In this document: positions 54,251 to 62,010 of the stretch, piece by piece
Layout: the number at the start of each line of letters is the position of its first letter
Numbering within the stretch: position 1 is the stretch's first letter
Assembly (NCBI RefSeq): GCF_947494555.1
Contig: NZ_CANLVF010000003.1
Span: 806,001-870,000 of the forward strand
DNA: 64,000 nucleotides
Source of the DNA: an uncultured Roseibium sp.
GTDB taxonomy: Bacteria > Pseudomonadota > Alphaproteobacteria > Rhizobiales > Stappiaceae
Reading direction: 5' to 3'
Translations under genes and position numbers: made by a program
The notes under the pieces: model-generated
Databases searched by the model: none
What the model was told of the DNA's origin: nothing
The model's input: the letters and a program-made list of their open reading frames with translations, nothing else

Positions 54251-56317
54251 ATGCGTCGTCTCATGCTCACTGCCCTCATGGCCGCTTTGCTTCATACGGC
54301 GCCGCAGGCGTCTTCAGCCGAGGAAGGTTGGACAGAACTCGATCTGTCCAAGACGCGGATCGTAGCAGCTCAGACGGCGCTGCCGGCGAACGGGGCGATC
54401 CGGATAGGCGTCGACATTGCGCTTGATGACGGATGGAAGACCTATTGGAGGAGCCCTGGCGACGCCGGCTATCCCGTCACCGTCGACTGGTCCAGATCGC
54501 AAAATGCGGAAGTCGGAGAGATGCAATGGCCCGCACCGTACCGTTTTTCGCTCTTCGATCTCGATACCTTCGGTTATGGTGAGCGGGTGGTCTTTCCCTT
54601 CGATGTGACGGTTCTCGATCCCTCACAGCCGACACATCTAAACGCCACTGTCGATTACCTGCTCTGCAAGGAGGTCTGCGTCCCGCAGGTCGCCCAGGTT
54701 TCTCTGACGCTGGAACCGGGTGTGTCGGTGGCCAGCACCGAAGCTCAGCTTATCGATCTTTACAGTTCACAGGTTCCTGGCAATGGGGCCGGGGCAGGGT
54801 TGGACCTTCGCATGGCTGCAATCGAACCGGGCGGGTCCCGCGTGAGTGTCGAGGTCGCGTCGATCTTTCCGTTCACCTCTCCAGACGTGATCATCGAGGG
54901 GCCGGAAGACGTTATCTTCGGCAGGCCTGAAATCGCGTTTCGCGAGGACGGACTTGTCCTATCGGCGTCCGTGCCAGCCGAGACCTTCGAAGGTGGGTCC
55001 GTGCGCCTATCAGCGGAAGACATCACGATTACGGTCGTTGACGGTGCGCGCGGCCTTGAGACGGGGATAAACAGCAACCCTGCAACGTCCCGCGCTCCGG
55101 TCCCGACGACGGCCTTCCTTGGGCTGCTGGGCATCGCCTTTGTTGGTGGCCTGATCCTGAACCTCATGCCCTGCGTCTTGCCGGTTCTGTCGATCAAGCT
55201 TCTGTCGGTCGTCTCGCATGGCGGGCAAAGCCCGACGCGCGTGCGTCTTTCTTTCTTGGCGTCAGCGTTCGGAATTATCGCCTCCTTCTGGGTGCTGGCC
55301 CTCGGCGCCATTGCGCTCGGCGTGCTTGGGGTCGCGGTGGGATGGGGCATCCAGTTCCAGAACCCGTACTTCCTGGTCTTAATGGCGAGCGTCGTTATGA
55401 TCTTCGCCTACAACCTCTTCGGCATGTTCGAGATATCCTTGCCGCAATGGATGTCCGTCGCCGCACAGATCGGCGACTCAGACAGCCTGCGCGGGCATTT
55501 CCTGACCGGCGTTTTCGCGACGCTCCTGGCCACGCCCTGTTCGGCGCCCTTCGTTGGAACGGCGGTCGGTTTCGCGCTGTCTTCGGGCGCGCCCGAGATC
55601 CTGGCCATCTTCACGGCTCTCGGCTTTGGGCTCGCGGCGCCGTTCCTGCTCGTTTCGATTTTCCCGAAAATGGCGACGTCGATGCCGAAGCCAGGCAAAT
55701 GGATGCTAAAGCTCAAGAAACTTCTGGGTCTGGCACTTGCGGCGACTGCGGTGTGGCTGCTGTTCGTTATCGCCGGCGTCTCAGGGAAGGTCCTCGCCCT
55801 GGTCGTTGCCACAGGGTTGGCGGGCATCGGGGCGGTACTCTGGGCCGGTCGCGGGGACGCAAACGGGTCGGCCTTTGTCGGCACAGCGATCGCAGCGCTC
55901 TCGCTTGCTCTCATGGCAAGTCCTGCCATTTTCTCTGCCGGGGGTGGATTTGCGTCCCAGGCTGCGACGGCAAATTTCGCGAATTTCAGCGTTGCGGAAC
56001 GCGATCGCCTTGTGTCCGCCGGAGATGTCGTGTTCGTGGACGTGACGGCGGACTGGTGCATCACCTGCCAGGTGAACAAGCGCCTCGCTCTCAGCGACGG
56101 GAACGTGCGGGCTGCGCTGGAGGCCGAAGGCATCACGCCGCTCCGGGCGGACTGGACCCAGCGCGACGACGCGATCCTGTCTTACCTGACGAGCCAAGGG
56201 CGTTACGGCATCCCGTTCAATGCCGTCTATGGGCCGGGCGCGCCTGACGGCATAGTGTTGCCGGAACTGCTAACGCCCGGCGCCGTCCTCGACGCGCTGC
56301 AAGAGGCGCGGGGTTAG
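54251..56317 (+). CDS. DsbD/ScsB-like membrane thiol:disulfide reductase
   Basis: A 688-residue protein that should carry electrons from cytoplasmic thioredoxin to periplasmic thiols. Signal peptide (RRLMLTALMAALLHTAPQASSA), a periplasmic immunoglobulin-like region (about 25-280) with the Cys pair LLCKEVCVP, about eight TM helices (about 290-560) with the DsbD Cys residues in NLMPCVLPVLSIK and LLATPCSAPFVGTA, and a C-terminal thioredoxin domain (about 575-688) with DWCITCQVNKRL. The larger N-terminal region makes it closer to ScsB than to E. coli DsbD. GGAGGAAAG precedes ATG. Likely partner: the DsbA-fusion protein encoded 2.1 kb downstream. Confidence 0.93.
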   Translation: MRRLMLTALMAALLHTAPQASSAEEGWTELDLSKTRIVAAQTALPANGAIRIGVDIALDDGWKTYWRSPGDAGYPVTVDWSRSQNAEVGEMQWPAPYRFSLFDLDTFGYGERVVFPFDVTVLDPSQPTHLNATVDYLLCKEVCVPQVAQVSLTLEPGVSVASTEAQLIDLYSSQVPGNGAGAGLDLRMAAIEPGGSRVSVEVASIFPFTSPDVIIEGPEDVIFGRPEIAFREDGLVLSASVPAETFEGGSVRLSAEDITITVVDGARGLETGINSNPATSRAPVPTTAFLGLLGIAFVGGLILNLMPCVLPVLSIKLLSVVSHGGQSPTRVRLSFLASAFGIIASFWVLALGAIALGVLGVAVGWGIQFQNPYFLVLMASVVMIFAYNLFGMFEISLPQWMSVAAQIGDSDSLRGHFLTGVFATLLATPCSAPFVGTAVGFALSSGAPEILAIFTALGFGLAAPFLLVSIFPKMATSMPKPGKWMLKLKKLLGLALAATAVWLLFVIAGVSGKVLALVVATGLAGIGAVLWAGRGDANGSAFVGTAIAALSLALMASPAIFSAGGGFASQAATANFANFSVAERDRLVSAGDVVFVDVTADWCITCQVNKRLALSDGNVRAALEAEGITPLRADWTQRDDAILSYLTSQGRYGIPFNAVYGPGAPDGIVLPELLTPGAVLDALQEARG

Positions 56318-57210
56318 GCCCCCCGGCCCTCGATCAGGTCCAGCTTGTCGGACACTGCGTCGTAGAGGTACTCCCGGAACCGGCGAAGCCGGACGCTGTC
56401 GCGCAGGTCCGGGTGGGTAAGGACCCACAGCGAGGTATGTGGCACGGCGCGGGCGCTGGGAACCCGTCGAAGATCCGGTTCGAGGTCACCCATCATGCAA
56501 GGCAGATAGGCCATTCCGAGTCCCCGTTTTGCGAACGCCATCTGCACGAACACGTCGTCGAAGCTGCCCATTACCGGCATGGGTTCCAGCCCGGCGGAAT
56601 GGACCCATTTCGGATACTCGACCACATCGTCCCAGCCCAACCATTTGGCGTTACGGTTCACGCCACTGAAGACATGCGCATCAATATAGTCGGCTGATGC
56701 ATACGCACAGGACGCCTGAGTCGCGAGGTTACGCCCAACGAGATAGTTGGGGGGCGAGTTGCCTTGTGACGTGAAGCGCATTGCGATGTCGGCCTCGCGC
56801 TTGGAAAGGTCGAGCAGATCCTCGGTCAGTTCCAGGGTCAGGTTGACGAGAGGATTTTGCTTGACGAAGCGCGTGAGGTCGTCGGTCAGCACGCAGACCG
56901 CCATCGGCAGGGGCAGGGTGAAGCGCACGTCCCCCGACAGTTCCGAGTCCCGTCCCGCAACCGACCGCTCAGCGGCGTGCATGGTTTCCTCAATCTTCTG
57001 CGCGGAGACCACGAGCTCTTCCCCGGACGGCGTAATCAGCAGTCCGTCGGGCGTGCGGTCGAAGAGCCGGGTCTTCAGTGCGAATTCCAGCGCATCCATG
57101 CGGCGCGACACTGTCGAATGTGCGACCTTGAGGTTTTCGGAGGCCCCGCGGATCGAACCGGCCCTGGCCACGGCGAGGAAAACCTTCAGGTCATTCCAGT
57201 CAACTGACAT
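56314..57210 (-). CDS. LysR-family transcriptional regulator
   Basis: A 298-residue regulator (start MSVDWNDLKVFLAVARAGS at 57210; the frame reaches back to 57243). HTH region GASENLKVAHSTVSRRMDALEFALKTRLFDRTPDG and an effector domain with DVRFTLPLPMAVCVL. Its end overlaps the dsbD-like stop by four bases (convergent), and it diverges from the secreted SRPBCC gene, which it may control. Confidence 0.93.
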   Translation of the reverse strand: MSVDWNDLKVFLAVARAGSIRGASENLKVAHSTVSRRMDALEFALKTRLFDRTPDGLLITPSGEELVVSAQKIEETMHAAERSVAGRDSELSGDVRFTLPLPMAVCVLTDDLTRFVKQNPLVNLTLELTEDLLDLSKREADIAMRFTSQGNSPPNYLVGRNLATQASCAYASADYIDAHVFSGVNRNAKWLGWDDVVEYPKWVHSAGLEPMPVMGSFDDVFVQMAFAKRGLGMAYLPCMMGDLEPDLRRVPSARAVPHTSLWVLTHPDLRDSVRLRRFREYLYDAVSDKLDLIEGRGA

Positions 57211-57382
57211 GCGTTCGGGGTCTCCTCGTCGTCTGAAGTGCAAAAATGGATGAGTCGTCAGTTACATGGTCCTAGCAATATTGACTGTTCCAATTTTCGT
57301 CCAGTGTGGCGCAAAAAAGGAACGTGCGGTGCGTTTTCAAGTAAGCTAGCACGATGGCGCAGGTATTAACAGGAGGTTTCCC

Positions 57383-58441
57383 ATGCGCCTGATTTCCACT
57401 TTCGAGACGACAGCCGCCGTCATCGCGGTCGTGACAAGCCTGGCCGGCGCTGCGACGGTGACCGCCGCACAGGAGATGCCGCCGCGCGTCGTCGGCGCCG
57501 TGTTGGTCGACGAACTGACACTGGCGCCGATGCAGTTCGAGATCGAAGTCGAATTGGCCGCATCGCCCACGGACGTTTTCGCCTTCGTCTCGGACAGCAT
57601 GAATGTTGGCAAAATCATCGACGGCGTTGCTGGTGTCGAGGTTTCTGGTGACGGCATGATGCGCGACTTGATGTTGGCCGACGGCACGGTGGTGTCGGAA
57701 ACAATCAAGGTGAGCGACGCCGGCCAGATGTCCTTTGCCTATAGCCTGCCCGCCGAGAACCCGATGGGTCTGTCGAACCACCTGGCCGTGATCCAGGTGC
57801 GCGCCGCCGACGAGCGCGGCGGGTCGGTTCTATCCTGGCAGCAGTATTTCGACGGAGAGGCTTCGGCCGACGCGTCGGCGCTCTACCTGGCGGCGGCTCA
57901 GCGGTTGGCAGAGCGGTTCGGCGGTTACATCAGCGGAGAGCACAGCGGCTTCGCCGAGGTGACGCTCTCACATACCCGGACTTTCGACGTCCCCGCCACG
58001 GTGGTCTGGGCGGAAGTTGCCGAGAACTACGCGAATGCGCACGAATGGGCCAGCGTAATCCAATCGATCGAGTTCGAAGATGCCGATGCCGGCGCGATCG
58101 GTGACGTCCGGTCGTGCTTCATCCCGGGTCTCGGGGGCGCCACGCGCGAAGTGATCACGCGATACGACGAAGACAGCTTCACGTATGCCTACACGATCGA
58201 AGAAGGAATGCCGCCCTTCGTGACGTCGAACGAGGCGGTCTGGAGCGTGACGCCGGTCGACGAGGACACCTCGGAAGTCAACGTTACGATCACCTTCTCG
58301 ACCGCGCCGGGCGTGCCGCCGGGGGCCATCGCCTTTGCCAGGTCGAACTTCTTTTTCTTCGCAGGGCTCGGGATCGAGGATCTCAGGTACTTCCTGGAAA
58401 ACGGTGAGCCGCACCCGCGCGAAATCGCGTCACGCTCTTGA
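57383..58441 (+). CDS. Secreted protein with two SRPBCC domains
   Basis: A 352-residue protein with a Sec signal peptide (about residues 1-28, ending TVTAAQ). Two START-like halves follow: about 45-190 (MQFEIEVELAASPTDVFAFVSDSMNVGKII, ending in helix ALYLAAAQRLAERFGGY) and about 195-340 (LSHTRTFDVPATVVWAEVAENYANAHEWASVIQSIEF, ending FFFFAGLGIEDLRYFLEN). Export of such a lipid-binding fold is unusual; it may bind a hydrophobic ligand in the periplasm. AGGAGG precedes ATG. The esterase-DsbA fusion starts 18 bp past its stop. Confidence 0.85.
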   Translation: MRLISTFETTAAVIAVVTSLAGAATVTAAQEMPPRVVGAVLVDELTLAPMQFEIEVELAASPTDVFAFVSDSMNVGKIIDGVAGVEVSGDGMMRDLMLADGTVVSETIKVSDAGQMSFAYSLPAENPMGLSNHLAVIQVRAADERGGSVLSWQQYFDGEASADASALYLAAAQRLAERFGGYISGEHSGFAEVTLSHTRTFDVPATVVWAEVAENYANAHEWASVIQSIEFEDADAGAIGDVRSCFIPGLGGATREVITRYDEDSFTYAYTIEEGMPPFVTSNEAVWSVTPVDEDTSEVNVTITFSTAPGVPPGAIAFARSNFFFFAGLGIEDLRYFLENGEPHPREIASRS

Positions 58442-58458
58442 TCGGAAAGGCGCAAGCC

Positions 58459-59826
58459 ATGGCATTCCTCAGATCACCACTCACGGCACTCTGCCTTGGC
58501 CTTTGTCTGACCGCCGGGGCCCCGACCGGGGCCCTGGCACAAGCAGAGCCGACGACGCTTTCGGTCGAAGCGGGCGGCAAGGAACTGACTGCGCGAGTCA
58601 TTCGTCGCGCGGCGACCGACAACGCCTCGCTGATCGTCGGATTGCACGGCTACGGAATGAATGAAGGACAGATCGAGACACTCGTGAATGTCGAACCCGC
58701 GTCGAGCAACAGCTTTGTTGCGCTCCGGGGGCCGGTCCCTGTGGAGGGCGGAGGACACGCCTGGTTTCCCGTCGATGACAGCCAAGTTTACGCCTTGAGC
58801 CAGCCTGCCGACTTCACGACCAACGCTGATATTGTCGCGGACGCGATTGCGGCCCTGACTGCGGAACTCAGTGCGGACCCGCGTCAGGTCTACGTCGTCG
58901 GCTTCAGCCAGGGGGCGTCGATGGCGCTCGGACTTGCGCTGACGCACCCCGATCTTGCAGCGGGGTACATCGCGTTCGCTGGTAGCCTTCCGCCTGAAGT
59001 GCGGACTGAAGACTGGACTATCAAAAACGGTGCCCCTGTGCTTATCGGCTATGGCACCCGCGACTCGCGGTTCAGCGCTGAGGAGCTTGACGCCACGATC
59101 GCGGCGCTGTCGGAGGCGGACCTGTCGGTTGAATTGCAGACCTTCGCCGTCCCCCACGTTGTCAGCGGTGCCGGGCGCCGAGCCATCGCGGCCTGGATCG
59201 ACGACCGCATCGCCGGACGACCGGTTGCACAAACCCGTCCGCTGCCGCTTGCGGTGACCGCAGCCCCCGATACCGGCGAAGACCCTCAGGCGATCATCGC
59301 CGAAGCGCTGGCCGCCGCCGAGGCGCGGGGCGGATATTTCGGGAACCCGGACGGCGATCTCGTGATCTACAAATTCTTCGACTTCAACTGCTCGATCTGC
59401 CGGATTGCGCACCGGCAGATGGGTCGTTTCCTTGCGCAAATGCCCGACAATACCCGCGTCGTCGCGGTGGACGTGCCGTTGATCGGGCCAGGTTCACGCG
59501 AGGCGACGGCACACACATTCTCGATCGTGTCCCCTGACGATTACAACCGCGCCTACCACGCGTTGATGGTCGGGCGGGGTCAGTTAAACGGCGTGCGGGC
59601 CTTGCGCGAACTTGAGAAACTCGGAATCTTGCCAAGTCTGACCGACTCTCAGGAAGCCATCGACGCCTACCAGAACGAAATGCGGATAAACACAGCCGCG
59701 ATGCGCGCTCTTGGGATACAAGGAACGCCGGGCTTCTATGTCCGGCTTGCAGATGGTCGCGAAGGGGCCTTTACCGGCTGGGATGCTGCCGCGATCGCCG
59801 CTTTCATAGGTGCCACACTCGAATAA
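58459..59826 (+). CDS. Secreted esterase fused to a DsbA-like thioredoxin domain
   Basis: A 455-residue exported protein. After a signal peptide (AFLRSPLTALCLGLCLTAG, cleavage near ALAQA) comes a phospholipase/carboxylesterase-type alpha/beta hydrolase (about 35-255): LIVGLHGYGMNEGQ, nucleophile GFSQGASMALGL, Asp in YGTRDSRF and His in VPHVVSGAG. A DsbA-like domain follows (about 275-455): VIYKFFDFNCSICRIAHRQM with the CSIC active site, and GIQGTPGFYV with the cis-Pro. Both active sites look intact. The start is ATG 58459 with GGAAAGG nine bases upstream. Lies with a DsbD-like gene, so its thiol domain may be kept reduced by that protein. Confidence 0.9.
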   Translation: MAFLRSPLTALCLGLCLTAGAPTGALAQAEPTTLSVEAGGKELTARVIRRAATDNASLIVGLHGYGMNEGQIETLVNVEPASSNSFVALRGPVPVEGGGHAWFPVDDSQVYALSQPADFTTNADIVADAIAALTAELSADPRQVYVVGFSQGASMALGLALTHPDLAAGYIAFAGSLPPEVRTEDWTIKNGAPVLIGYGTRDSRFSAEELDATIAALSEADLSVELQTFAVPHVVSGAGRRAIAAWIDDRIAGRPVAQTRPLPLAVTAAPDTGEDPQAIIAEALAAAEARGGYFGNPDGDLVIYKFFDFNCSICRIAHRQMGRFLAQMPDNTRVVAVDVPLIGPGSREATAHTFSIVSPDDYNRAYHALMVGRGQLNGVRALRELEKLGILPSLTDSQEAIDAYQNEMRINTAAMRALGIQGTPGFYVRLADGREGAFTGWDAAAIAAFIGATLE

Positions 59827-60422
59827 TCAGGCAGCAAGAGAGTCACGTTTCCACGACCGTAACCGTCATTTTCAGAGCGCAAATCAGGTGCACCAAAAGC
59901 CTTGCTTGCAATGAGACGACGCTGTGAATCAAAGCGCCAGTGCTTCAAAAAGTGTCTTATTGGGCAGCAGCGTTTATTGGCTTGTTCTGCTCCCAACGCG
60001 GGCAAATACCTTGTGGCGCGAGTCTACATCTGCGGATCGTAATAACATTCATAAGCAAAGTGGACCTTTATGCAAAACACTGAAAAAATCCGCTTCCCGC
60101 CCAATCCGTGAATTTGCTGCCTTTCGAATAAATGTCAGCTTTCGGGCTCAGGTTGCAATGTGTCGATCGTCCAAAATGGCGGGGCAATGCAGACAGGGGG
60201 ATATATCTGGTCTGGGGCCGGAAGAGGACATTCGGGTTTTGTCTTTGGGGACTGCGAAAGCGGCCATTGGTGATGAAAACAGTGAAGGTCTGCTTCGAGA
60301 CCATCCAAGACCTTCGGTGCGGCGCGCTGAACTCGAAACTCGGGTGGCCAACGGACATTTGATGCGAATCGAGCAGATGTCCGCTTCTAATTTCTGTATG
60401 TTTAAGTGCGATCGAGTAACGC
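59827..60422. other. Gene-free stretch with a GGCC-rich element
   Basis: About 600 bp. A plus-strand frame (59924-60529) crosses it but runs into the opposite strand of the CRP-like gene and has no family pattern; not accepted. Around 60214-60384 lies a GGGGCCGGAAGAGGACATTC element. Nothing else recognised. Confidence 0.45.
60214..60384 (+). repeat. GGCC-rich dispersed element, copy 3
   Basis: Opens GGGGCCGGAAGAGGACATTC and ends with AACGGACATTTGATGC and AGATGTCCGCTTC. Shares its opening with the elements at 45369 and 50297, same orientation. Confidence 0.5.
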
Positions 60423-60950
60423 TTATTTTCTTCGTCGTTTCGACAGTTCACGATAAAGTGCTTCCGGGGAGACACCGATTTCCGCGGCAATGTCCTTGGT
60501 CCGTCTTTCAGGAGAAGTGCCGGAATTGACCGCCAGCCAGAAATCGAGGCGATCAGCTACCTTTTTCAAGCTCCGGACTTCCGTGTTTAACCGCGCACGT
60601 TGAACGGAATGAGAAAGACTGGCCGCCCAGTTTTCTGCCCAGCTTCGATTTGATGCAAGGCGGTCCTTGAATGCGTCCGTCTCAAGCTGCGCGACGGTGC
60701 TTCGGCATCGGGCGATCGCATCGCAATGATAGGTTTCAGAATAGACAGAGGCCTCCGCTAAAACAGCGTCCCGGCCTGCACTTTGCAATACGATTTCGTT
60801 CCCCGAAGGGGTGACCCGAACTAGGTCGATTTCACCATCCAGGATCAGAAAAACACTCAACACGTTGTCGCCAGTATGAAAAAGGCAATCGCCCCTCTCA
60901 CACGATCTGCGGACTGCGTCTGAGAAAACCAGTGAAAGCCAATCGGACAT
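60423..60950 (-). CDS. Short Crp/Fnr-family regulator
   Basis: A 175-residue protein starting MSDWLSLVFSDAVRRSCERG at 60950 (frame open to 60962). The cNMP-binding-type beta-roll is FHTGDNVLSVFLILDGEIDLVRVTPSGNEIVLQSAGRDAVLAEASVYSE; after the dimer helix comes a compact HTH (TKDIAAEIGVSPEALYRELSKRR). It is shorter than the usual 220-250 residues because the linker and wing are reduced. No FeS-type Cys cluster, so the signal is not clearly oxygen. Divergent from the His-rich protein and next to copper genes. Confidence 0.85.
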   Translation of the reverse strand: MSDWLSLVFSDAVRRSCERGDCLFHTGDNVLSVFLILDGEIDLVRVTPSGNEIVLQSAGRDAVLAEASVYSETYHCDAIARCRSTVAQLETDAFKDRLASNRSWAENWAASLSHSVQRARLNTEVRSLKKVADRLDFWLAVNSGTSPERRTKDIAAEIGVSPEALYRELSKRRRK

Positions 60951-61018
60951 GATTGCTATCATATGTGCCTATGCGCCTTCGGGGTAGACCTTGGAGACCA
61001 TTACAAGGAGCCAACCTT

Positions 61019-61579
61019 ATGAAAAACCTTCTGATGCTGCCGATTTTCCTGACGCTCACCGCAGGTCAAAGCCTCGCTGAGACGTCAACGCACAGTCACT
61101 CTGCGGCGCATCAACACCAAGCTTCACAGATCGGCGCGCCAAGTGAGCCGGGTCAGGGTGCATTTGCTTCGATCCAGGAAATCGTCGAGCTCTTGCTCAC
61201 AGATCCCGAAACCGAATGGGAACGCGTTGATCTGGAAGCCTTGCGCGGCCATCTGGCCGATATGGACAATGTTACGCTCCGTTCAATCGTTGCCGTGGAA
61301 CCTCTGGCCAACGGGGCTCGCTTCACGGTTACATCCAAGCAAGGCAGCGTGCGCCAATCCATCAAGAACATGGTTCTGGCACACAGCCATGAAATGTCCG
61401 GGACTTTCGGTTGGAACTTGAGCGCGGAAGAGATTCCTGACGGAGCCATTTTGACGGTAACCGGAACAGTCGAAGATGCGCCCAGGATCCAGGGCCTTGG
61501 TTTTATCGGTGTCATGACGCTCGGCATGCATCATCAAAGCCATCATCTGGCAATTGCTCGCGGACATAATCCTCACTGA
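61019..61579 (+). CDS. His-rich periplasmic protein, probably metal-related
   Basis: A 186-residue exported protein with a Sec signal (KNLLMLPIFLTLTAGQSLA) and a His-rich N-terminus after cleavage (STHSHSAAHQHQAS) and C-terminus (LGMHHQSHHLAIARGHNPH). The body (VELLLTDPETEWERVDLEALRGHLADMDNVTL) is not recognised. Clustered His residues suggest metal binding. AAGGAG precedes ATG by 9 bases. It lies between a CRP-like regulator and copper genes, which supports a role in copper handling; an inference. Confidence 0.75.
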   Translation: MKNLLMLPIFLTLTAGQSLAETSTHSHSAAHQHQASQIGAPSEPGQGAFASIQEIVELLLTDPETEWERVDLEALRGHLADMDNVTLRSIVAVEPLANGARFTVTSKQGSVRQSIKNMVLAHSHEMSGTFGWNLSAEEIPDGAILTVTGTVEDAPRIQGLGFIGVMTLGMHHQSHHLAIARGHNPH

Positions 61580-61644
61580 AGCTTGACTGTCTTCAGGCTT
61601 GGCATGGGCGCACTCGCCGAACGTTCCCTGTGCAAGTAACCGGA

Positions 61645-61848
61645 TCAATTTGAAACGAGTGTCGTAGGTTCGTAGCCAGCGTCCCGGATAACACGCAAGA
61701 TGTTATCCGGTTGTCGCAAGCTCGAGATTTCGACGATGCGTTTTTCAAGGTCGCACGCAACGACAGCCGCCGGTTCTGCTGCCAAGACCGCCTTCTCGAT
61801 CGCCATTACACAATGGCTACAGCTCATATCCGGAATGCAGAGTTTCAT
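61645..61848 (-). CDS. copZ: CopZ-like copper chaperone
   Basis: A 67-residue heavy-metal-associated domain: MKLCIPDMSCSHCVMAIEKAV contains the M-x-C-x-x-C copper site (Cys11, Cys14), with the ferredoxin-like fold through VRDAGYEP-type residues (VIRDAGYEP). It shuttles Cu(I) to the exporter. Divergent from copA, with its own CueR-type promoter box, so the two are induced together by copper. Confidence 0.92.
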   Translation of the reverse strand: MKLCIPDMSCSHCVMAIEKAVLAAEPAAVVACDLEKRIVEISSLRQPDNILRVIRDAGYEPTTLVSN

Positions 61849-61881
61849 GATGTACCTCCTGCCTCAAACCTCGAGGGTTAT

Positions 61882-61907
61882 GGAGGTTCTTGCTAGGGGA
61901 AGGTCAA
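61882..61907 (-). promoter_or_regulatory. CueR-type promoter box of copZ
   Basis: Read on the minus strand: TTGACC (-35, 61907-61902) followed by TTCCCCTAGCAAGAACC, a partly symmetric MerR-family site, and a TATA-like ATAACC about 19-20 bp further on. The long spacer is typical of MerR-type promoters. CueR itself is not in the window. Confidence 0.65.
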
Positions 61908-61945
61908 CAGGTAGAACTACTTACAGGTTTTTTCGATAATTTCTG

Positions 61946-61976
61946 TTGACCTTCCAGCGACTGGAAACCCCATGTG
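61946..61976 (+). promoter_or_regulatory. CueR-type promoter box of copA
   Basis: TTGACC (-35) followed by CTTCCAGCGACTGGAAA, with CTTCCAG/CTGGAA arms that match the classic CueR site of copA promoters, and a candidate -10 near 61971. The copA start at 62011 follows closely. Confidence 0.75.
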
Positions 61977-62010
61977 AGGAGCAATCATCAACGTCACATT
62001 GGACCATGAC

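Noticed and set aside
55342-56247. 301-residue plus-strand frame
   Set aside because: Overlaps the dsbD-like gene in another frame; Arg/Gly-rich shadow.
59924-60529. 201-residue plus-strand frame
   Set aside because: Runs through a dispersed element and into the opposite strand of the CRP-like gene; no ribosome-binding site, no recognisable pattern.
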